Assembly: GCF_022807995.1 (NCBI RefSeq)
Contig: NZ_CP094351.1
Coordinates: 5,255,501 to 5,319,500 of the forward strand
Reading direction: 5' to 3'
DNA from: Pseudomonas orientalis
Lineage (GTDB): Bacteria; Pseudomonadota; Gammaproteobacteria; Pseudomonadales; Pseudomonadaceae
DNA: 64,000 nt
The translations under genes were made by a program, and so were the position numbers. The notes under the pieces are model-generated. The model searched no databases. It saw only the letters and a program-made list of their open reading frames with translations, and had not been told where the DNA came from. Shown one piece after another: positions 1 to 8,394 of the stretch (its first letter is position 1; every line of letters begins with the position of its first letter).

Positions 1-1042
1 CGCCAAGCTGTCGTTCCATCATCGCGAAGTCTTTGGCCAGGTCGGTTTCGGCACCGGCGGCTGGGACTCGGACTTCCCCAACTCCATGCTGGAAATCTTC
101 CGCGTGGTGATGACCAACTGCGACGACCATCAGCACCTGGTGGTTGGCGGCGTGGCACAAGTGCCCATGGGCATTTGGCGTCACGTACCCGAGCGCTGTG
201 CCCACTGGCCCGCCGGCACCAGCCTCAGCTCATTGCACAGAGGCGCGCCACGGGCGGGGGTGAAGCGCATCGCCCACGCCGCCGACGGTCGTTTCGCCGT
301 CACCGACACCTACGGTGACACCCGCGAGTACGCCGCCGTGTTGACCACCTGCCAGAGCTGGCTGCTGACCACCCAGATCGAATGCGACGAAACCCTGTTC
401 TCGCAGAAAATGTGGATGGCCCTGGACCGCACGCGCTACATGCAGTCATCGAAGACCTTCGTCATGGTCGACCGCCCCTTCTGGAAAGACAAAGACCCGC
501 AAACCGGCCGCGACCTGATGAGCATGACCCTCACCGACCGCCTGACCCGTGGCACCTATCTGTTCGATAACGGCGACGACAAGCCGGGCGTGATCTGCCT
601 GTCCTACTCGTGGATGAGCGACGCGCTGAAAATGCTGCCCCAGCCCATCGACAAGCGGGTCAAGCTGGCACTCGACGCGCTGGCCAAGATCTACCCGAAA
701 GTCGACATCAAGGCGCGTATCATCGGTGACCCGATCACGGTGTCCTGGGAAGCCGACCCACACTTCCTCGGGGCCTTCAAAGGCGCACTGCCCGGCCACT
801 ATCGGTATAACCAGCGGATGTATGCACACTTCATGCAGAAGGACATGCCCGCCGAGCAACGTGGGATTTTTATCGCCGGCGACGACGTTTCCTGGACACC
901 GGCCTGGGTCGAAGGCGCGGTGCAGACCTCGCTGAACGCGGTGTGGGGCATCATGAACCACTTCGGCGGCAGCACCCATCCGGAGAACCCGGGGCCCGGC
1001 GATGTGTTTGATGAGATAGGGCCCATCGCCCTGCCCGAATAA
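1..1042 (+). CDS. davB: Lysine 2-monooxygenase (DavB), 3' part
   Basis: Flavin monoamine oxidase family enzyme; the family member next to davA oxidatively decarboxylates L-lysine to 5-aminovaleramide in the cytoplasm. The frame is open from base 2, so the 5' end with the FAD-binding Rossmann segment lies outside the window; about 346 of roughly 560 residues are present. The C-terminal FAD-contacting stretch GIFIAGDDVSWTPAWVEGA is intact near the end. Only 10 bp separate it from the downstream amidase, as expected for the two-step aminovalerate route. A tryptophan 2-monooxygenase (IaaM-like) is the main alternative by homology; the neighbour and the Pseudomonas davBA-pqq order favour lysine. 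Confidence 0.85.
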   Translation, partial: AKLSFHHREVFGQVGFGTGGWDSDFPNSMLEIFRVVMTNCDDHQHLVVGGVAQVPMGIWRHVPERCAHWPAGTSLSSLHRGAPRAGVKRIAHAADGRFAVTDTYGDTREYAAVLTTCQSWLLTTQIECDETLFSQKMWMALDRTRYMQSSKTFVMVDRPFWKDKDPQTGRDLMSMTLTDRLTRGTYLFDNGDDKPGVICLSYSWMSDALKMLPQPIDKRVKLALDALAKIYPKVDIKARIIGDPITVSWEADPHFLGAFKGALPGHYRYNQRMYAHFMQKDMPAEQRGIFIAGDDVSWTPAWVEGAVQTSLNAVWGIMNHFGGSTHPENPGPGDVFDEIGPIALPE

Positions 1043-1052
1043 GGAGCCTGTC

Positions 1053-1847
1053 ATGCGTGTCGCCCTGTACCAATGCCCGCCACTGCCGCTGGATGTCGCC
1101 GGTAATCTCAAGCGCCTGCGGCAACTGGCGCATGAAGCAGCAGGAGCCGATGTGCTCGTGTTGCCGGAGATGTTCCTGACGGGCTACAACATTGGCGTCG
1201 AGGCTGCTGGCGCGCTGGCCGAAACGAAGGATGGGGAGTCTGCCCAAACCATTGCCGACATCGCGCAAAGTGCCGGGCTGGCGATTGTGTACGGCTATCC
1301 GGAGCGGGCCGAGGATGGCCAGGTCTACAACGCTGTGCAACTGATCGACGCCCATGGCACACGCCTGTGCAACTATCGCAAGACCCATCTGTTTGGCGAT
1401 CTGGACCATTCGATGTTCAGCGCCGGTGACGACGACTTCCCGCTGGTGGAATTGAACGGCTGGAAGCTCGGTTTGCTGATTTGCTACGACCTGGAGTTCC
1501 CGGAAAACACGCGCCGCCTGGCCCTGGCCGGTGCCGAGCTGATCCTGGTGCCTACCGCCAATATGGTGCCGTTCGACTTTGTCGCCGACGTCACCGTGCG
1601 GGCGCGGGCGTTCGAGAACCAATGTTTTGTGGCCTATGCCAACTACTGCGGGCACGAAGGCGATATTCATTACTGCGGCCAGAGCAGTATTGCCGCGCCG
1701 GATGGTCAGCGCATCGCCCAGGCGGGCCTGGATGAGACGTTGATCGTCGGCACGCTGGATCGGCAAGCGATCCTCGACGCCCGCGCCGCCAATCATTACT
1801 TGCAGGACCGCCGTCCCGAGCTTTACGGCGCACTGCACAAGCCCTGA
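1053..1847 (+). CDS. davA: 5-aminopentanamidase (DavA), nitrilase superfamily
   Basis: Hydrolyses 5-aminovaleramide to 5-aminovalerate, the second step of aerobic lysine catabolism. The 264-residue protein is a single carbon-nitrogen hydrolase domain with the complete catalytic triad: Glu39 (LPEMFLTG), Lys110 (NYRKTHLF) and Cys144 (LLICYDLEFPE). The start is preceded by AAGGAG six bases upstream of the ATG. It forms a two-gene operon with the preceding davB-type oxidase (10-bp gap). The family also contains other amidases, so the substrate is inferred from context. Confidence 0.88.
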   Translation: MRVALYQCPPLPLDVAGNLKRLRQLAHEAAGADVLVLPEMFLTGYNIGVEAAGALAETKDGESAQTIADIAQSAGLAIVYGYPERAEDGQVYNAVQLIDAHGTRLCNYRKTHLFGDLDHSMFSAGDDDFPLVELNGWKLGLLICYDLEFPENTRRLALAGAELILVPTANMVPFDFVADVTVRARAFENQCFVAYANYCGHEGDIHYCGQSSIAAPDGQRIAQAGLDETLIVGTLDRQAILDARAANHYLQDRRPELYGALHKP

Positions 1848-1895
1848 TCCACCGGGTTTGCTAGCATAGGCACTTGCCCCGCTTCGGAAGTGCCC

Positions 1896-4271
1896 ATGCC
1901 TGCGCCGGTTCACCCTTACCCTCTGCACCTGACTCTGGCCAACGGCCTGCACCTTTGCCTGCGCCATGCGCCGCGCTTGAAGCGCTGCGCCGCTGTTTTA
2001 CGCGTGGCGGCGGGCAGTCATGACGCGCCTCTGGCGTGGCCGGGGCTGGCGCATTTTCTGGAGCACCTGTTGTTTCTGGGAACCGAGCGTTTTCCCACAG
2101 GCGATGGGCTGATGACCTACGTGCAGCGCCATGGCGGGCAAGTGAATGCCAGCACCAGGGAGCGCGTCACCGAGTTCTTTTTCGAGCTGCCGGTTTCGAC
2201 CTTCGACGAGGGGCTGGTGCGATTGGCCGACATGCTGACGCACCCTCGCCTGGCCATTGACGACCAACTGCGCGAGCGCGACGTGCTGCACGCCGAGTTC
2301 GTGGCCTGGTCTGAGGATGCCAATGCGCAGCAACAAGTGGCTTTGCTGGAGGGCCTGGCCGCTGATCATCCATTGCGCGGATTTCATGCCGGCAACCGCG
2401 ACAGCCTGCCAGTGGAACGTGAGGCCTTTCAGCAGGCGTTGCGCGAATTTCATCAGCGCTTCTACCAGAGCGGGCAGATGACGTTGAGCCTGGCCGGCCC
2501 GCAATCCCAGGAAGACCTGGAGGCGCTGGCGCAGCGATTCGGTACACAGTTGACCCCTGGCCCGTTGCATCCCCAGGCCGCGCCACCGGCGCTGATGGCC
2601 GGGCAAGCACGGGGCTATCAGCACCTTGCCGATCATCATCTGCACCAGGTCATCACCTGTGATGCACCGCGCGAAGCGCTGGCGTTTCTCTGTACCTGGC
2701 TCAACAATTCGGCGCCGGGCGGCTTGCTCGCAGACCTCAAAGATCGACGCCTGGCGACGGCAGCGCACGCTTCGGTGCCGTATCACTTTGCCGGACAGGC
2801 CGTGCTGGATATCGACTTTACCCTCGACAGCCAAAGCGACTCGACGACACAGATCGAAGCGCTGTTGCACGACTGGCTGAGTTTTTTCGCACACAGCGAC
2901 TGGACGTCGCTACGCGAAGAGTTCGCCTTGCTTAACGCACGCCAACAGCAGGTCCAGGGCGCCCTGGCGCTGGCACTCAACGATATGGAAGATTTATCGG
3001 ACCAAGGCCTCGCAGCCCTCAAGGCCATGCTCGACGCACTGCATCTGCCGCCCGCCACGCACGGCTGGCGGCTTCCACCGAATAACCCGTTCCTGCGCCC
3101 GCCGGTCAGGGAAGAACAGGCCGGCTTGATTCGCGGCCAGACCAGCGCCCATCGCGGCTTGCGTACGTTTGCCCAGGATCGCTCACGGGGGCGACGGGAC
3201 CTGTCGGCGCTCACGTTCAGCCAGGCACTGCCGGATGACACTGACGAAGGCGCGCTGTACCTGCGCTGGCGATTCGACTCTGCAGTGCCTGCTGGTCTGG
3301 AAAACGCCTTGCTGCCGCTGCGCGAGAGTGCCGCTCAAGCGGGCGTCGAGTTGTGTTTCGACACCATCGCCAATGACTGGCAGGTAAAAATGCTCGGCGT
3401 CCACCAGCCCATGCCCGCCGTACTCGAAGCGCTGACGCAGTGCTTGAGCACTGCCGATGAACGCCTGCCGCCACCATCCTCGACACCGATGATCGCCATC
3501 CGCGAATTGCTCAAGGCACTGCCCGCTTGCTGTGCCGGTGTTCAGCCAACGCCCCAGGCGACGCCAGCCTCATGGGCCACCGCGCGCTGGCACGGGCTGG
3601 GCGCAGGTTTACCGCAGGCCGGTGAAGCGGCAATCAAGACCGCAGCAGCACGATTGCCTGGGCAGCCTGCACCTCTCCAGTACCCGCCTCAACATCTCCA
3701 GGGCCAGCGCCTCTGGCACGAGATAAACACTGAATCCAGCGAAGCGGCGCTGCTGTTGTTCTGCCCAACACCCACCCAGGCCCTGAGCGATGAAGCCGCC
3801 TGGCGCTTGCTCGGTCATCTGCTTCAAGGGCCGTTCTATCAGCGCCTGCGCGTTGAACTACAACTGGGCTACGCCGTTTTCAGCGGTATCCGACAGATCA
3901 ATGGGCAGACCGGCCTGCTGTTCGGCGTGCAGTCTCCCAGTGCTTCCCTGGATGAGATCTTCGAACAGGTGCAGACCTTTCTGGACCAACTGCCATCATT
4001 GATCGAACACAGCGCCGACATGGGTCACGAGGCTCTGGCGCAGCAATTCACTGTCCGGTCACTGCCCATGGCCCAAGCCGCCGATCTGCTGTGGCAAGCG
4101 CACTTGGCGGGCCACTCATCGGGCTATCTGGAACAATTACAAGATTTGATACAAACCTGCTCACGCGACGATATGCGGCGCGCCGCCCAACAGCTGAACG
4201 ACACCACAGGCGGCTGGCGGTGCCTGGCCAACGGGCCGTGCATCCGAGGCACTTGGCAGTCGGCAGGTTGA
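1896..4271 (+). CDS. pqqF: PQQ biosynthesis protease PqqF (M16 family)
   Basis: Zinc-dependent insulinase/pitrilysin-family peptidase thought to trim the PqqA precursor during pyrroloquinoline quinone synthesis. The inverted zinc motif HFLEH lies at about residues 53-57 of the protein from this start, and the downstream acidic ligand is probably in HAEFVAWSEDA. An in-frame GTG at 1890 would add two residues, but GGAAG at 1885-1889 is correctly spaced only for the ATG at 1896. At about 791 residues it has the long multi-domain architecture of Pseudomonas PqqF. It starts the pqq set but lies about 160 bp upstream of pqqA, which has its own promoter-like region. Confidence 0.9.
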   Translation: MPAPVHPYPLHLTLANGLHLCLRHAPRLKRCAAVLRVAAGSHDAPLAWPGLAHFLEHLLFLGTERFPTGDGLMTYVQRHGGQVNASTRERVTEFFFELPVSTFDEGLVRLADMLTHPRLAIDDQLRERDVLHAEFVAWSEDANAQQQVALLEGLAADHPLRGFHAGNRDSLPVEREAFQQALREFHQRFYQSGQMTLSLAGPQSQEDLEALAQRFGTQLTPGPLHPQAAPPALMAGQARGYQHLADHHLHQVITCDAPREALAFLCTWLNNSAPGGLLADLKDRRLATAAHASVPYHFAGQAVLDIDFTLDSQSDSTTQIEALLHDWLSFFAHSDWTSLREEFALLNARQQQVQGALALALNDMEDLSDQGLAALKAMLDALHLPPATHGWRLPPNNPFLRPPVREEQAGLIRGQTSAHRGLRTFAQDRSRGRRDLSALTFSQALPDDTDEGALYLRWRFDSAVPAGLENALLPLRESAAQAGVELCFDTIANDWQVKMLGVHQPMPAVLEALTQCLSTADERLPPPSSTPMIAIRELLKALPACCAGVQPTPQATPASWATARWHGLGAGLPQAGEAAIKTAAARLPGQPAPLQYPPQHLQGQRLWHEINTESSEAALLLFCPTPTQALSDEAAWRLLGHLLQGPFYQRLRVELQLGYAVFSGIRQINGQTGLLFGVQSPSASLDEIFEQVQTFLDQLPSLIEHSADMGHEALAQQFTVRSLPMAQAADLLWQAHLAGHSSGYLEQLQDLIQTCSRDDMRRAAQQLNDTTGGWRCLANGPCIRGTWQSAG

Positions 4272-4327
4272 TCGTTGCCGACTCTGCAACAGGCTTTTTC
4301 TTTCAAGACAGCGCTAACTGGAAAAGA

Positions 4328-4350
4328 ATTGCGTAATATTCACACGCAAT
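4328..4350. promoter_or_regulatory. Inverted repeat in the pqqA promoter region
   Basis: ATTGCGT (4328-4334) and ACGCAAT (4344-4350) form a perfect 7-bp inverted repeat with a 9-bp spacer. A good -10-like hexamer TAATAT (4334-4339) sits inside it, with no recognisable -35 at 16-18 bp. This suggests activator-dependent transcription or an operator over the promoter. The regulator is unknown; pqq transcription in pseudomonads is known to respond to LuxR-type regulators of alcohol oxidation, but no link is shown here. Confidence 0.45.
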
Positions 4351-4360
4351 ATCTGAACAT

Positions 4361-4417
4361 CTCCCATGGGAGGTGGACTATATGTACTACTTGGTAGTGA
4401 ACATCCCCGTCCCTTGA
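4361..4417 (+). other. Palindrome and possible 11-codon leader ORF before pqqA
   Basis: CTCCCATGGGAG (4361-4372) is a perfect 12-bp palindrome. It merges into a strong ribosome-binding site GGGAGGTGG (4368-4376), placed five bases before ATG at 4382. That ATG opens an 11-codon frame (MYYLVVNIPVP) ending with TGA at 4415-4417, just before the pqqA ribosome-binding site. It may be a translated leader, or the RBS may be occluded when the palindrome folds. No homologue is known to me; the coding status is inferred only from the RBS. Confidence 0.35.
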
Positions 4418-4430
4418 TAGGAGTATGAAT

Positions 4431-4505
4431 ATGACCTGGTCCAAACCTGCTTACACCGATCTGCGCATCGGTTTCGAAGTCACCATGTACTTCGCCAGCC
4501 GCTAA
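4431..4505 (+). CDS. pqqA: PQQ precursor peptide PqqA
   Basis: A 24-residue ribosomally made peptide that is converted to the redox cofactor pyrroloquinoline quinone. The sequence carries the conserved core with Glu16 and Tyr20 (FEVTMY), the two side chains that are cross-linked by PqqE to form PQQ. GGAG at 4420-4423 is seven bases before this ATG; an in-frame ATG at 4425 is too close to the same RBS. It is followed by a terminator-like hairpin before pqqB. Confidence 0.96.
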   Translation: MTWSKPAYTDLRIGFEVTMYFASR

Positions 4506-4520
4506 TCCGCTGGGTACTAC

Positions 4521-4553
4521 AACGCCTCGGTTCGCCCGGGGCGTTTTTGTTTT
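4521..4553 (+). terminator. Intrinsic terminator between pqqA and pqqB
   Basis: AACGCC pairs with GGCGTT around a GC-rich apex with an ideal TTCG loop, and is followed directly by TTTTTGTTTTG. Lying between pqqA and pqqB in the same operon, it probably acts as a partial terminator, so that far more PqqA substrate than PqqB-E mRNA is made. One bulged base keeps the stem imperfect. Confidence 0.7.
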
Positions 4554-4575
4554 GAGCTTTGCTGATGGAGCGACC

Positions 4576-5487
4576 ATGTTTGTCCAGATTCTAGGTTCCG
4601 CCGCCGGCGGCGGCTTCCCGCAGTGGAACTGCAACTGCGTGAACTGCGCGGGTTTTCGTGATGGCAGCCTGCGGGCACAGGCGCGTACCCAGTCGTCCAT
4701 CGCGATTTCCGACGATGGTGTGAACTGGGTGCTGTGCAATGCATCGCCGGATATCCGTGCGCAGTTGCAGGGGTTTGCGCCAATGCAACCCGGCCGCGCC
4801 CTGCGTGACACCGGCATCGGCGCGATCATCCTGATGGACAGCCAGATCGACCACACTACCGGCCTGCTGAGCCTGCGCGAGGGTTGCCCGCACCAGGTGT
4901 GGTGCACTGACATGGTCCATGAAGACCTGAGTACCGGTTTCCCGCTGTTCACCATGCTCACCCACTGGAACGGCGGCCTGGCCTGGAACCGTATCGAGCT
5001 GGACGCCGGCTTCACCATCCCGGCGTGCCCCAACCTGCGCTTCACCCCACTGCCGCTGCGCAGCGCCGCGCCGCCTTATTCGCCGCATCGCTTCGACCCG
5101 CACCCAGGCGACAACATCGGCCTGATCGTCGAAGACCTGCGCACCGGCGGCAAGCTGTTTTACGCCCCGGGCCTGGGCAAGGTCGACGCGCCGCTGCTGG
5201 AGATCATGGCCGGCAGCGACTGCCTGCTGGTGGACGGCACGATGTGGGACGACGACGAAATGCAGCGCCGTGGCGTCGGCACCCGCACCGGCCGCGAAAT
5301 GGGCCACCTGGCGCAGAACGGTCCTGGCGGCATGCTCGAAGTGCTGGAACAGTTGCCAAAGCAGCGCAAGGTGCTTATCCACATCAACAACACCAACCCG
5401 ATTCTCGATGAAGACTCCCCCGAGCGAGCCGAGCTGGTACGGCGTAATGTCGAAGTAGCCTACGACGGCATGAGCATTGAGTTGTAG
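4576..5487 (+). CDS. pqqB: PQQ biosynthesis protein PqqB
   Basis: Metallo-beta-lactamase-fold protein required for PQQ maturation; in the family it acts as an iron-dependent hydroxylase on the Glu-Tyr intermediate. 303 residues, the usual family length. The N-terminal zinc site CNCVNC is at Cys19, Cys21 and Cys24, and the degenerate MBL motif occurs as DSQIDHTTG. A TTG could extend the frame upstream to 4552, but GGAG at 4567-4570 fixes the ATG at 4576. Confidence 0.95.
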   Translation: MFVQILGSAAGGGFPQWNCNCVNCAGFRDGSLRAQARTQSSIAISDDGVNWVLCNASPDIRAQLQGFAPMQPGRALRDTGIGAIILMDSQIDHTTGLLSLREGCPHQVWCTDMVHEDLSTGFPLFTMLTHWNGGLAWNRIELDAGFTIPACPNLRFTPLPLRSAAPPYSPHRFDPHPGDNIGLIVEDLRTGGKLFYAPGLGKVDAPLLEIMAGSDCLLVDGTMWDDDEMQRRGVGTRTGREMGHLAQNGPGGMLEVLEQLPKQRKVLIHINNTNPILDEDSPERAELVRRNVEVAYDGMSIEL

Positions 5488-5497
5488 GAGACCTCAG

Positions 5498-6250
5498 ATG
5501 ACTGATACACCGATGACCCCTGAAGCATTCGAACAGGCCCTGCGCGCCAAAGGCGCCTTCTATCACATCCATCACCCGTACCACGTGGCGATGTATGAAG
5601 GCCGCGCCACCCGCGAGCAGATCCAAGGCTGGGTCGCCAACCGCTTCTACTATCAGGTGAACATTCCCCTGAAGGATGCCGCGATCCTGGCCAACTGCCC
5701 GGACCGGGAGATCCGTCGCGAATGGATCCAGCGCCTGCTCGACCACGATGGCGCGCCCGGAGAAGACGGCGGCATCGAAGCCTGGCTGCGCCTGGGCCAG
5801 GCCGTTGGCCTCGACCCCGACCAATTGCGCTCTCAGGAACTGGTGCTGCCCGGCGTGCGCTTTGCAGTAGACGCCTACGTCAACTTCGCCCGCCGCGCCA
5901 GTTGGCAAGAGGCGGCCAGCAGTTCGTTGACCGAACTGTTCGCGCCGCAGATCCACCAGTCGCGCCTCGACAGCTGGCCGCAGCACTACCCGTGGATCGA
6001 CCCGGCCGGCTATGAATACTTCCGCACCCGGCTGGGCCAAGCCCGTCGCGATGTGGAGCACGGATTGGCGATCACCCTGCAGCACTACACCACGCGTGAA
6101 GGCCAGGAGCGCATGCTGGAAATCCTCCAGTTCAAACTGGACATCCTGTGGAGCATGCTCGACGCCATGAGCATGGCCTACGAACTGAACCGCCCGCCGT
6201 ACCACAGCGTGATCAGAGAGCGGGTCTGGCATAAAGGGATCACCCTATGA
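5498..6250 (+). CDS. pqqC: Pyrroloquinoline-quinone synthase PqqC
   Basis: Cofactorless oxidase that performs the final ring closure and eight-electron oxidation giving PQQ. 250 residues, exactly the typical size, in an all-helical haem-oxygenase-like fold; the N-terminal segment FYHIHHPYHVAMYEG is characteristic. TAGGAG at 5485-5490 precedes the ATG at 5498, so the upstream in-frame codons are not used. It overlaps pqqD by four bases (ATGA). Confidence 0.96.
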   Translation: MTDTPMTPEAFEQALRAKGAFYHIHHPYHVAMYEGRATREQIQGWVANRFYYQVNIPLKDAAILANCPDREIRREWIQRLLDHDGAPGEDGGIEAWLRLGQAVGLDPDQLRSQELVLPGVRFAVDAYVNFARRASWQEAASSSLTELFAPQIHQSRLDSWPQHYPWIDPAGYEYFRTRLGQARRDVEHGLAITLQHYTTREGQERMLEILQFKLDILWSMLDAMSMAYELNRPPYHSVIRERVWHKGITL

Positions 6251-6522
6251 GTTTTGATCGCAGCAGAAAACCGACGTGGCGCCCGGGTTACCGCTATCAA
6301 TACGAGCCCGCGCAAAAAGGCCATGTGCTGCTCTACCCGGAAGGCATGATCAAACTCAACGACAGCGCCGCGCTGATTGGTGGCTTGATTGACGGCGAGC
6401 GCGATGTGGCTGCCATCATTGCCGAGCTGGACAGGCAATTCCCCGGCGTGCCGGAACTCGGTGATGACATCGAGCAATTCATGGAGGTCGCCCGTGCCGA
6501 GCACTGGATTACCCTTGCCTGA
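6247..6522 (+). CDS. pqqD: PqqA-binding chaperone PqqD
   Basis: Small (91-residue) RiPP recognition element that binds PqqA and presents it to PqqE. Contains the typical winged-helix-like core (LLYPEGMIKLNDSAALIGGLIDGERDV). The start overlaps the pqqC stop in an ATGA, and the gene end overlaps the start of pqqE by 29 bp, indicating translational coupling of the C-D-E trio. Confidence 0.95.
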   Translation: MSFDRSRKPTWRPGYRYQYEPAQKGHVLLYPEGMIKLNDSAALIGGLIDGERDVAAIIAELDRQFPGVPELGDDIEQFMEVARAEHWITLA

Positions 6523-7645
6523 AAAACCGGCTATCGGCCTGCCGCTGTGGCTGCTCGCCGAGCTGACCTACCGCTGCCCGCTGCAGTGCCCGTATTGCTC
6601 CAACCCGCTGGACTTTGCCGAGCAGGGCAAGGAGCTGAGCACCGAGCAATGGATCAAGGTATTTCGCGAGGCCCGCGAGATGGGCGCCGCGCAACTTGGA
6701 TTTTCCGGCGGTGAACCGCTGGTGCGCCAGGACCTGGCCGAGCTGATCGGCGAGGCACGCAAGCTGGGGTTCTACACCAACCTGATCACCTCAGGCATCG
6801 GCCTGACCGAACAGAAGATCAGCGACTTCAAAAAGGCCGGCCTGGACCATATCCAGATCAGCTTCCAGGCCAGCGACGAACAGGTCAACAACCTGCTGGC
6901 GGGCTCGAAGAAAGCCTTCGCGCAAAAGCTGGAAATGGCCCGCGCGGTGAAAGCCCACGGTTATCCCATGGTGCTGAACTTCGTCACCCATCGGCATAAC
7001 ATCGACAAGATCGACCGCATTATCGAGCTGTGCATCGCACTCGAGGCGGACTTCGTCGAGCTTGCCACCTGCCAGTTCTACGGCTGGGCGCAACTCAATC
7101 GTGTGGGGTTATTACCGACCAGGGAACAACTGGTACGCGCCGAACGCATTACCAACGAATACCGCGCCAGGCTCGAAGCCGAAGGCCACCCGTGCAAGTT
7201 GATTTTCGTCACGCCGGATTACTACGAAGAACGTCCGAAAGCCTGCATGAATGGCTGGGGCAGCATTTTCCTGACAGTCACGCCGGACGGTACTGCCCTG
7301 CCCTGTCATGGCGCCCGACAGATGCCGGTTCAGTTTCCCAACGTACGCGACCACAGCATGCAGCACATCTGGTACGACTCGTTCGGTTTCAACCGCTTTC
7401 GCGGCTACGACTGGATGCCGGAGCCGTGCCGTTCATGCGATGAGAAAGAAAAGGATTTCGGCGGCTGCCGTTGCCAAGCTTTTATGCTCACCGGGGATGC
7501 GAGCAACGCGGACCCGGTGTGCAGCAAGTCCGAGCAGCACGGCATCATCCTGCAAGCGCGGGAAGAAGCCGAACATGCCACTCAGACCATTGAACAGCTG
7601 GCGTTTCGCAATGAGCGCAATTCACGTCTCATCGCAAAAGGCTGA
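6494..7645 (+). CDS. pqqE: Radical SAM enzyme PqqE
   Basis: Forms the Glu-Tyr C-C cross-link in PqqA. Radical SAM cluster motif CPLQCPYC at Cys28, Cys32 and Cys35; the C-terminal SPASM region has the auxiliary-cluster cysteines in CMNGWGS, LPCHGAR, CRSCDEKEKDFGGCRC and PVCSKS. The start is assigned to the GTG at 6494 because GGAGGT lies at 6483-6488; this gives 383 residues, the family length. The frame continues open upstream through pqqD but that part is a shadow. Confidence 0.95.
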   Translation: MPSTGLPLPEKPAIGLPLWLLAELTYRCPLQCPYCSNPLDFAEQGKELSTEQWIKVFREAREMGAAQLGFSGGEPLVRQDLAELIGEARKLGFYTNLITSGIGLTEQKISDFKKAGLDHIQISFQASDEQVNNLLAGSKKAFAQKLEMARAVKAHGYPMVLNFVTHRHNIDKIDRIIELCIALEADFVELATCQFYGWAQLNRVGLLPTREQLVRAERITNEYRARLEAEGHPCKLIFVTPDYYEERPKACMNGWGSIFLTVTPDGTALPCHGARQMPVQFPNVRDHSMQHIWYDSFGFNRFRGYDWMPEPCRSCDEKEKDFGGCRCQAFMLTGDASNADPVCSKSEQHGIILQAREEAEHATQTIEQLAFRNERNSRLIAKG

Positions 7646-7650
7646 GGGCC

Positions 7651-7809
7651 TCAGCGTTTGGCGATGATGTATACGGCGTGAATGATGCCGGGAAAGTAGC
7701 CGCACAGGGTCAGCAGAATGTTCAGCCAGAATGCGCCGCCGAATCCCACTTGCAGGAACACACCCAGTGGCGGCAGCAGAATGGCGATGATGATACGAAT
7801 GATGTCCAT
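7651..7809 (-). CDS. Pmp3/YqaE-family small membrane protein
   Basis: A 52-residue hydrophobic peptide with two membrane segments (about 3-20 and 28-49). It matches the UPF0057/Pmp3 family pattern: ILLPPLGVFLQVG followed by WLNILLTLCGYFPGIIHAVYII. Family members are stress-associated plasma-membrane proteolipids of poorly defined function. It is convergent with pqqE, with only five bases between the two stop codons. The start is the only ATG in frame. Confidence 0.88.
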   Translation of the reverse strand: MDIIRIIIAILLPPLGVFLQVGFGGAFWLNILLTLCGYFPGIIHAVYIIAKR

Positions 7810-7902
7810 GGGTCAGCTCCGGAAAATCGGCTCGTGTGAGCCGTGTAGCTAATCGACATTGGCGCTTCGTGAGGGTTCAGTGGTTTCTGGCAGTGGGCCA
7901 TC

Positions 7903-8244
7903 TCACGTCAGAATCTGCAGGCCATGCTTTTGAACGATGCTCAACAACTTGAGCGCCATGCCGCTGGGCTTTTTTTCGCCGGATTCCCACTGCTTCACAG
8001 TCGATGCGCTGGTGTTCAGGTAGCGAGCGAACACGGGTTGGCTGACGCGACTGCTTTCACGCAAGTGTTTGATCTGCTCGGCCGGCATATGTGCAGGCAC
8101 CGTTGCCAGGCACGTTTCGTCGAACTCACGAAGCGTGGTTTTGCTGATGGCGCCAATTGTATAAAGCGCTTCGGCAGATTGGTGAATGGACTCAAGCGCC
8201 TCACTCTTATATTTGCTGGTCATTTTGAACAACCTGATCTTCAT
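7903..8244 (-). CDS. HigA/NadS-type XRE antitoxin regulator
   Basis: 113-residue protein with a C-terminal XRE helix-turn-helix (about 58-110: RVSQPVFARYLNTSASTVKQWESGEKKPSGMALKLL) as in antitoxins of HigBA/RelE-type modules. AAGGA is correctly spaced for the ATG at 8244; an internal ATG at 8223 would remove seven residues. The palindrome at 8264-8280 just upstream looks like its autoregulatory operator. No toxin-like frame is found on either side, so this appears to be an orphan antitoxin or a free-standing regulator. Confidence 0.75.
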   Translation of the reverse strand: MKIRLFKMTSKYKSEALESIHQSAEALYTIGAISKTTLREFDETCLATVPAHMPAEQIKHLRESSRVSQPVFARYLNTSASTVKQWESGEKKPSGMALKLLSIVQKHGLQILT

Positions 8245-8263
8245 GGAAATCCTTTACGAAAAC

Positions 8264-8280
8264 ATACCACTCAGTGGTAT
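8264..8280. promoter_or_regulatory. Operator-like palindrome upstream of the XRE regulator
   Basis: ATACCACT and AGTGGTAT form a perfect 8-bp inverted repeat around one central base, 19 bp upstream of the regulator start. This is the size and position expected of an autoregulated antitoxin operator. Binding is inferred. Confidence 0.65.
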
Positions 8281-8394
8281 AGATTAAAACAGGGCATCGG
8301 GTGCCCCCATCGACAATCCTCGCCGAGGTCCGCTAAAAAGCCATTGTTTACGTTGACGCACAAGCCACGTTTTCAGTCCAAAAATTACGCAGAT

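Noticed and set aside
4274..4300. Terminator after pqqF (GTTGC/GCAAC stem then T-rich)
   Set aside because: Only a 5-bp stem with the U tract displaced; too weak to call.
8281..8394. Toxin remnant upstream of the HigA-like gene
   Set aside because: Short frames with stops; no recognisable RelE/HigB residues.
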